Assembly: GCA_013297545.1 (NCBI GenBank)
Contig: JAAFHH010000177.1
Coordinates: 1 to 6,537 of the forward strand
Direction: 5' to 3'
Length of the DNA stretch: 6,537 bases
Source: Alphaproteobacteria bacterium
GTDB taxonomy: Bacteria; Pseudomonadota; Alphaproteobacteria; Elsterales; Elsteraceae
Made by a program: the position numbers and the translations under genes. The notes under the pieces are model-generated. The model was given only the letters and a program-made list of their open reading frames with translations. It made no database searches and was not told the origin of the DNA. Below are positions 1 to 4,720 of this stretch, in pieces (position 1 is the stretch's first letter; each line of letters starts with the position of its first letter).

Positions 1-666
<666 letters not shown>

Positions 667-674
667 GGGGTGGG

Positions 675-679
675 TCCTT
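675..679 (-). promoter_or_regulatory. Ribosome binding site of typA
   Basis: On the minus strand AAGGA lies 8 nt before the ATG of typA, directly after the stop codon of the upstream kinase gene (TGA at 681-683). It supports the ATG at 664-666 as the true start, and it supports translation of typA from a shared kinase-typA message. Confidence 0.7.
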
Positions 680-680
680 A

Positions 681-1682
681 TCAGACGGCGTGCGGCAGAT
701 GCTGACGGAACAGATCAGCGAGCGGCGTTTCCGGCCGCGCACCGATATGGGAGATGATTTCGGCCGCGGCCAGTGCACCGGCGCGCGCCATGTCGGCCGG
801 CGACAGGCCGCGCGCCCAGGCGTGCAGGAAGCCCGCGGCATAGAGGTCGCCAGCACCAGTGGTATCGACCACCTTGGCAACCGGATAGGCTGGCACCGCC
901 ACCACCTCGTTGCCGGCGAGCACGACTGAGCCGTGTTCCGAGCGGGTGATCGCGGCAAGCTCGGTCTTGCCGACCAGCGCCGCAACAGCGGCCTGATAGT
1001 CGGCAGTGCCAGTCAGGGCCAGCGCTTCGCTCTCGTTCGCGAACAGAATGTCGACGTGGTGCTCGACCAGATCGCGGAATTCATCGAGGTAGCGATTGAC
1101 GCAAAAACTGTCGGACAGGGTGAGGGCCACCTTGCCACCGGCGGCGTGCACCACCGAGGCGGCTTCGCGGAACGCCGCCTTCGCGCGCGGTGGATCGAAC
1201 AGGTAGCCTTCCATGTAGACCGCCTTGGTCGCGCGCAGCGCTTCCAGGTCGAGGTCTTCAGGGCCGAGATCGACGCAGGCACCGAGGTAGGTGCACATCG
1301 TGCGATGGCCGTCTGGCGTGACCAACACCATGCAGCGTGCGGTTGGTGCACCCGACGTCGCCGCCGGCGTCACGAATCGCGCACCCTGCGCGGTCATGTC
1401 GTGGCGATAGACCGCACCCAGCTGATCGTCGCGCACCTTACCGACATAGGCGACCGTGGATCCGAGCGAGGCCATCGCCGCGATCGTATTGCCGGCCGAG
1501 CCACCAGAGATCTCCACGCCAGGCCCCATGCGGCTGTAAAGCTCCGCCGAGCGGGCCTCATCAACCAGGATCATGGCGTTCTTGGCGAGACCCTCAGCAT
1601 CCAGGAATGCCTGGTCAGAACGGGCGATGACATCGACGATGGCGTTGCCGATACCGACAACGTCGAACCTGGGGTCAGCCAT
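681..1682 (-). CDS. PfkB-family carbohydrate/nucleoside kinase, probable adenosine kinase
   Basis: This 333-residue cytoplasmic kinase belongs to the ribokinase/PfkB superfamily. It probably phosphorylates adenosine to AMP with ATP in purine salvage. Visible marks are the N-terminal strand VVGIGNAIVDVIA (8-20), the substrate-side GGSAGNT motif (60-66), FANESEA (214-220), and the ATP/anion-hole signature DTTGAGDLYAAGFL (273-286), in which Asp279 is the expected catalytic base. Length is normal for the family (about 310-350). The ATG at 1680-1682 begins just ahead of the conserved first strand. AGGA lies 10 nt upstream (fwd 1693-1696), and a good promoter sits at 1721-1748. The gene is first in a leftward unit with typA 14 bp downstream. 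The adenosine assignment rests on overall similarity to the GNAIVD group annotated as adenosine kinase in alphaproteobacteria. Another sugar or nucleoside substrate cannot be excluded, and this is not adenylate kinase. Confidence 0.88.
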   Translation of the reverse strand: MADPRFDVVGIGNAIVDVIARSDQAFLDAEGLAKNAMILVDEARSAELYSRMGPGVEISGGSAGNTIAAMASLGSTVAYVGKVRDDQLGAVYRHDMTAQGARFVTPAATSGAPTARCMVLVTPDGHRTMCTYLGACVDLGPEDLDLEALRATKAVYMEGYLFDPPRAKAAFREAASVVHAAGGKVALTLSDSFCVNRYLDEFRDLVEHHVDILFANESEALALTGTADYQAAVAALVGKTELAAITRSEHGSVVLAGNEVVAVPAYPVAKVVDTTGAGDLYAAGFLHAWARGLSPADMARAGALAAAEIISHIGARPETPLADLFRQHLPHAV

Positions 1683-1720
1683 GAGGGAGCGGTCCTAGCG
1701 GTGCAATCCGAGCGCGCGGC

Positions 1721-1748
1721 ACTATACGCATCCTCTGCTGCAGTGCAA
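1721..1748 (-). promoter_or_regulatory. Sigma70-type promoter of the kinase-typA operon
   Basis: On the minus strand there is a -35 TTGCAC (fwd 1743-1748), a 16-nt spacer, and a -10 TATAGT (fwd 1721-1726). The predicted start is near 1714, giving a leader of about 30 nt before the kinase ATG at 1682. Each hexamer has one or two mismatches to consensus and the spacing is within the normal range. The -35 lies inside the inverted repeat at 1735-1751, so a protein bound there should block RNA polymerase. This is inference from sequence only. Confidence 0.6.
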
Positions 1749-1751
1749 CAG
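1735..1751. promoter_or_regulatory. Operator-like inverted repeat A (over the kinase -35 box)
   Basis: The 17-nt sequence CTGCTGCAGTGCAACAG reads as 8-bp arms CTGCTGCA and TGCAACAG around a central G, with 7 of 8 positions complementary. It is nearly the same as inverted repeat B at 1776-1792: over 20 nt, including the shared CCT just before each, 16 positions agree. It overlaps the minus-strand -35 TTGCAC of the kinase promoter. The most likely binder is the dimeric HTH protein encoded at 1802-2110, since such proteins commonly bind paired palindromes next to their own genes. Confidence 0.55.
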
Positions 1752-1775
1752 CCGTGTAGCCCGCATTGACGACCT

Positions 1776-1792
1776 CTGCGGCAATGCCGCAG
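1776..1792. promoter_or_regulatory. Operator-like inverted repeat B (just before the HTH gene)
   Basis: The 17-nt sequence CTGCGGCAATGCCGCAG is a perfect inverted repeat with 8-bp arms around a central A. It ends 9 bp before the ATG of the HTH gene at 1802. Its centre is 41 bp from that of repeat A, about four helical turns, so bound dimers would lie on the same DNA face. A role as autoregulatory operator is likely. As RNA it could also form a hairpin next to the start codon. Confidence 0.6.
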
Positions 1793-1801
1793 TGTCGGCC
1801 C

Positions 1802-2110
1802 ATGAGCACGAAACGCATCAATCGAGCCGATGACCTGTTGGCTGCTGCGGAGGAAGCGGTGGCGATTGCGTCTGGTGCGCGTCAACCAGCCTCCATTCAC
1901 CGCGTTGGCTTGGACGTTCGGTCATTGCGGGACGATCTTGGTCTGACGCGCACGGAGTTTGCGCGACGCTACGGCTTGGCGGAGCGCGCCATTCAAGATT
2001 GGGAACAAGGCAGGCGCGGACCCGACCAAGCGGCACGCAGTTATCTGGCGGTCATCCGCGCGATGCCGGAGGCGGTGGCAGCTGTGCTCGAAAGCGCAGC
2101 CACTACCTAA
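1802..2110 (+). CDS. Small HTH (XRE-type) transcriptional regulator, NadS/HigA antitoxin-like, no partner toxin
   Basis: This 102-residue DNA-binding protein has a short helical N-terminus (residues 8-25, RADDLLAAAEEAV) followed by a Cro/C1-type helix-turn-helix domain. The helix-turn-helix lies at about 48-70, with LTRTEFARRYGL as the first helix and turn, ERAIQDWEQG as recognition helix and end, then RRGPDQAARSYL. The pattern VRSLRDDLGL...WEQGRR.P...AR.YL.VI is typical of antitoxins encoded after HigB/RelE-like toxins (NadS/HigA2 group). Here no toxin fits: upstream lie 119 bp and then the divergent kinase gene, and downstream the ETF-QO gene converges after 6 bp. A present role as a free-standing repressor is therefore inferred. 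Two matched palindromes lie directly upstream. I chose ATG 1802 because it gives the usual family length. An in-frame ATG at 1784 and TTG at 1766 are possible, but both fall in or before palindrome B. No start has a clear Shine-Dalgarno. Confidence 0.8.
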   Translation: MSTKRINRADDLLAAAEEAVAIASGARQPASIHRVGLDVRSLRDDLGLTRTEFARRYGLAERAIQDWEQGRRGPDQAARSYLAVIRAMPEAVAAVLESAATT

Positions 2111-2119
2111 CGCTCGTTA
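2108..2119. repeat. Small palindrome holding both stop codons of the convergent genes
   Basis: TAACGCTCGTTA has 5-bp arms around CT. The left TAA is the stop of the HTH gene, and the right TTA is the complement of the TAA stop of the ETF-QO gene. The arms are too short and the loop too tight for a stable RNA hairpin, and no T-run follows on either strand. It is probably not a terminator, so transcripts of the two genes likely overlap at their 3' ends. Confidence 0.35.
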
Positions 2120-3754
2120 CATATTCGGATAGGTCGGCCCGCCGCCCCCTTGTGGCACCACCCAGGTGATGTTCTGGGTCGGGTCTTTGATGTCGCAGGT
2201 TTTACAGTGGACGCAGTTCTGGGCGTTGATCTGGAAGCGGGGTTCGCCTGCTTCTGAGCGCACCACTTCGTACACGCCGGCGGGGCAGTAGCGCTGGGCC
2301 GGCTCGTCGTAGAAGGGGAGATTGTGGGCGATCGGCACGTGCGGATCGGCCAGGCGCAGGTGCACTGGCTGGTCTTCTTCGTGGTTCGTGCCGCTCAAGT
2401 ACACGCTCGATAGCTTGTCGAAGCTGATCACGCCATCGGGCTTCGGATAGGCGATCACCGGCGTCTCGGCGGCTGGCTTCAGCCGCGCGTGGTCCGGCGC
2501 GCCATGGCCGAGCGTGAACGGCATTTTGAGGCCGATCGTCTCCGCCCACATCATCGCCCCACCCCAAACGGTACCAAGCCACATGCCGAGCTTCAGGCCC
2601 GGCTTCACGTTGCGGACTTTGCGCAAGTCCTCGTGCACCCAGCTCTGGCGGTAGGCTTCTGGGTAGGCGCTGAGCGTATCCCAGCTGCGCCCCTCAGCCA
2701 GGGCCGCGGCAGCCGCGTCCGCCGCCAGCATGCCGGTCTTCATGGCGTTGTGGCTGCCCTTGATGCGCGGCAGGTTCACAAAGCCCGCTGCACAGCCGAT
2801 CAAGGCGCCACCGTCGAACGCGAGGGCCGGCACGGACTGCAGCCCGCCTTCGTTGATCGCGCGCGCACCATAAGAGATGCGGGTACCGCCCTCGAACGTG
2901 CCGCGCACAGCCGGGTGGGTTTTGAAGCGCTGGAATTCATCGAACGGCGAGAGATGCGGGTTCTGGTAGTTCAAGTGCACCACAAAACCGACCGCGACCA
3001 AGCCGTCTTCCAGGTGATAGAGGAACGACCCACCACCGGTCTTCGACTCGAGCGGCCAGCCCTGGCTGTGCTGCACCAGGCCCGGCCGGTGCTGGGCTGG
3101 ATCGACCCGCCAGAGTTCTTTCAGGCCGATGCCGTAGGTCTGCACCTCGACGCCATCGCGCAGGTTGAAGCGGGCTTCCAACTGCTTGGACAACGATCCG
3201 CGCACGCCTTCGGCGAACAGCGTGTACTTCGCGCGCAACTCAACACCGGGCGTGTAGGACGCCAGCTGCTCGCCGGAGCGAGAGATGCCCATGTCGCCGG
3301 TTGCGACCCCCACCACCCGGCCCTGGTCGTCGTAGAGCACTTCGGCGGCGGCGAAGCCGGGGTAGATCTCCACCCCCAGCGCTTCGGCCTGCTCGCCGAG
3401 CCAGCGGCACAGATTGCCGAGGCTGACGATGTAGTTGCCGTCATTGTGCATCAGCGGCGGCAAGGACCAGTTCGGGATCTTGAAGCGGCCGGTCTCAGTC
3501 AAGATCAAGAATTCGTCTTGGGTAACCGCGGTTTTGACCGGCGCGCCCTTCTCTTTCCAGTCCGGGATCAATTCGTTCAGCGCAATCGGATCGATGACGG
3601 CGCCGGAGAGGATATGGGCGCCCACCTCCGCCCCCTTCTCGATCACACACACCGCGACATCCGGGGCGATCTGCTTCAGGCGAATCGCGGCACTTAACCC
3701 GGCAGGGCCAGCGCCCACCACCACGACGTCGTATTCCATCACCTCGCGCGTCAT
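2117..3754 (-). CDS. Electron transfer flavoprotein-ubiquinone oxidoreductase (ETF-QO)
   Basis: This 545-residue, peripherally membrane-bound enzyme holds FAD and one [4Fe-4S] cluster. It passes electrons from reduced ETF, which is fed by acyl-CoA and amino-acid dehydrogenases, to ubiquinone. The FAD-binding Rossmann motif VVVVGAGPAGLSAA is at residues 10-23, followed by the GAEVGAHILSGAVIDP segment of the family. The conserved NLPRIKGSHNAMKTGMLAAD stretch lies in the second half. Four cluster cysteines are at about C490 (RYCPAGVYE) and C514, C517 and C520 (NCVHCKTCDIKDP), followed by the typical NITWVVPQGGGGP tail. Length matches bacterial members. An upstream in-frame ATG at 3805 would add 17 residues, but the ATG at 3752-3754 has a strong AAGGA 7 nt upstream and gives the usual N-terminus, so I chose it. 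The gene is divergent from the uracil-DNA glycosylase gene (53 bp between starts) and convergent with the HTH gene. No etfAB genes are in the window. Confidence 0.97.
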   Translation of the reverse strand: MTREVMEYDVVVVGAGPAGLSAAIRLKQIAPDVAVCVIEKGAEVGAHILSGAVIDPIALNELIPDWKEKGAPVKTAVTQDEFLILTETGRFKIPNWSLPPLMHNDGNYIVSLGNLCRWLGEQAEALGVEIYPGFAAAEVLYDDQGRVVGVATGDMGISRSGEQLASYTPGVELRAKYTLFAEGVRGSLSKQLEARFNLRDGVEVQTYGIGLKELWRVDPAQHRPGLVQHSQGWPLESKTGGGSFLYHLEDGLVAVGFVVHLNYQNPHLSPFDEFQRFKTHPAVRGTFEGGTRISYGARAINEGGLQSVPALAFDGGALIGCAAGFVNLPRIKGSHNAMKTGMLAADAAAAALAEGRSWDTLSAYPEAYRQSWVHEDLRKVRNVKPGLKLGMWLGTVWGGAMMWAETIGLKMPFTLGHGAPDHARLKPAAETPVIAYPKPDGVISFDKLSSVYLSGTNHEEDQPVHLRLADPHVPIAHNLPFYDEPAQRYCPAGVYEVVRSEAGEPRFQINAQNCVHCKTCDIKDPTQNITWVVPQGGGGPTYPNM

Positions 3755-3761
3755 CCGCTCT

Positions 3762-3766
3762 TCCTT
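3762..3766 (-). promoter_or_regulatory. Ribosome binding site deciding the ETF-QO start
   Basis: The minus strand reads GGAAGGAAGAGCGG before the ATG at 3754, so AAGGA sits 7 nt upstream, close to ideal. The longer alternative starting at 3805 has no such site, so the shorter start is preferred. Confidence 0.75.
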
Positions 3767-3772
3767 CCGCAC

Positions 3773-3801
3773 TTGACAGGCTCGGGGCCGGTCTCTTTGG
3801 T
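3773..3801 (+). promoter_or_regulatory. Candidate promoter of the uracil-DNA glycosylase gene
   Basis: A perfect -35 TTGACA (3773-3778) is followed by a 17-nt spacer and a weak -10 TTTGGT (3796-3801, 3 of 6 to consensus). Transcription would begin 6-7 nt later, at or next to the ATG at 3808. No Shine-Dalgarno is seen in the 53-bp gap on this strand. The weak -10 keeps confidence low. Confidence 0.4.
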
Positions 3802-3807
3802 CCACCC

Positions 3808-4626
3808 ATGGTGCCGACCCAGACTGCCGACCCCGTAGCCGCCTTGCTCGCCTGGCACCTCGCCGTCGGCTGCGACGAGACGCTGGCCGACGCGCCGCTC
3901 AATCGGCTGCAGGCACCCGTTCCAGCCGCACCAGCGGACACACCCGCAGCGCCGCGACCGTCCCGGATCGCCGCAGCACCGCCGCCGCCACCGCCCGCCC
4001 CGATCGCACTCGATACTGGCCCACCGACCGAGCTTGCCGCCAGTGCCGGCACGCTTGAGGCGCTCAGCAACGCCATTCGCAGCTATACCGGATGTGGCTT
4101 GAAGGCGACAGCGATCAATACCGTGATCGCCGATGGCAACCCGCACGCCGCCCTGATGGTGCTGGGCGAGGCACCAGGGGCAGACGAAGATCGCCAGGGC
4201 AAGCCGTTCGTCGGCGCATCGGGCCAGTTGCTCGACCGCATGCTGGCGGCGATCGGTCGCGACCGCAGCCAAACCTACATTTCCAACGTCGTGTTCTGGC
4301 GCCCGCCCGGCAACCGCCAACCGACGCCGCAAGAACTTCAGCTGTGTTTGCCGTTTGTTCTGAGACACATCGAATTGGTGCGGCCAAAGGTGCTTATGAT
4401 TGCCGGTGGAGTCGCGGTGAAAGCGATTTTACAGCGCGCCGAAGGAATCATGAAACTGCGCGGCCGGTGGTTCACCCACCAGCTAACCGACGGCAGCAGC
4501 ATTCCAGTATTGCCTACCTATCACCCAGCCTTTTTGCTTCGATCCCCAGCGCAAAAACGCGATGCGTGGCGAGATCTGATTGAAATCCAAGTAAAACTCG
4601 AAGAACTCGATCCGCCACGACCCTGA
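3808..4626 (+). CDS. Uracil-DNA glycosylase, family 4-like, with incomplete Fe-S cysteine set
   Basis: This 272-residue enzyme probably removes uracil from DNA to start base-excision repair. Motif A is GEAPGADED (120-128), followed by QGKPFVGASGQLLDRML. The second active-site motif is HPAFLLR (239-245), and RPPGNR (165-170) is the family 4 loop. The N-terminus (ALLAWHLAVG, 12-21) resembles alphaproteobacterial members. A Pro/Ala-rich linker at 36-69, with a run of six prolines, joins it to the catalytic domain. Classical family 4 enzymes bind a [4Fe-4S] cluster through four cysteines. Here only C96 and C180 remain, and Y93 and W164 occupy the other two positions, so a normal cluster is unlikely. 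The KRRIH insertion of UdgX is absent. Length exceeds the roughly 200 residues of thermophilic members because of the N-terminal extension. It is probably transcribed alone: a promoter lies just upstream and a terminator just downstream. GC content drops from about 75% in the first third to about 54% in the last 300 bp. Confidence 0.93.
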   Translation: MVPTQTADPVAALLAWHLAVGCDETLADAPLNRLQAPVPAAPADTPAAPRPSRIAAAPPPPPPAPIALDTGPPTELAASAGTLEALSNAIRSYTGCGLKATAINTVIADGNPHAALMVLGEAPGADEDRQGKPFVGASGQLLDRMLAAIGRDRSQTYISNVVFWRPPGNRQPTPQELQLCLPFVLRHIELVRPKVLMIAGGVAVKAILQRAEGIMKLRGRWFTHQLTDGSSIPVLPTYHPAFLLRSPAQKRDAWRDLIEIQVKLEELDPPRP

Positions 4627-4629
4627 ATG

Positions 4630-4649
4630 CCGCGGAATTCTGCGGTTTT
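4630..4649 (+). terminator. Rho-independent terminator after the uracil-DNA glycosylase gene
   Basis: Four bases after the TGA stop (4624-4626) the sequence folds as CCGCGG, loop AATT, CTGCGG. This is a 6-bp stem with one G-U pair, followed directly by TTTT. The stem is GC-rich and the T-run short. It separates the glycosylase gene from the lytic transglycosylase gene. Confidence 0.6.
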
Positions 4650-4681
4650 CTGCGTGTTGCCGTGACCTATTCGAAAATTCA

Positions 4682-4709
4682 TTTGCATTTCGCTGCGAAT
4701 TCCGATTAT
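4682..4709 (+). promoter_or_regulatory. Weak candidate promoter of the lytic transglycosylase gene
   Basis: In the locally AT-richer gap (4627-4720) there is TTTGCA (4682-4687), a 16-nt spacer and GATTAT (4704-4709). Each hexamer agrees with consensus at 4 of 6 positions. Transcription would begin about 5 nt before the ATG at 4721, which has no visible Shine-Dalgarno. The call is tentative, but some promoter is expected here because a terminator lies upstream. Confidence 0.3.
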
Positions 4710-4720
4710 CTCCCACCCCG

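Noticed and set aside
933..1769. Open frame of 278 codons on the plus strand opposite the PfkB kinase
   Set aside because: It is antisense to a well-supported kinase gene. The protein is rich in R, H, D and G without family motifs and is a by-product of codon bias.
1683..1801. Search for a toxin gene (HigB/RelE-like) upstream of the HTH gene
   Set aside because: Only 119 bp are available, filled with promoter and palindromes. No coding frame of toxin size exists.
1766..1801. Longer N-terminus for the HTH protein from TTG 1766 or ATG 1784
   Set aside because: The extra residues run through palindrome B, have no Shine-Dalgarno and do not match the usual family N-terminus. They cannot be fully excluded.
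2489..3697. Open frame of 402 codons on the plus strand opposite ETF-QO
   Set aside because: It lies wholly antisense to a clear ETF-QO gene, its protein shows no recognisable motif, and long antisense frames are common in GC-rich genes.
3755..3805. Longer ETF-QO start at 3805
   Set aside because: The ATG at 3754 has a near-ideal AAGGA site, and the extra 17 residues include the sequence of that site.
4633..4704. Pair of CGGAATTC / GAATTCCG sequences flanking the glycosylase-slt gap
   Set aside because: The match is only 8 nt and includes the self-symmetric GAATTC. The left copy is part of the terminator stem, so this is likely chance.
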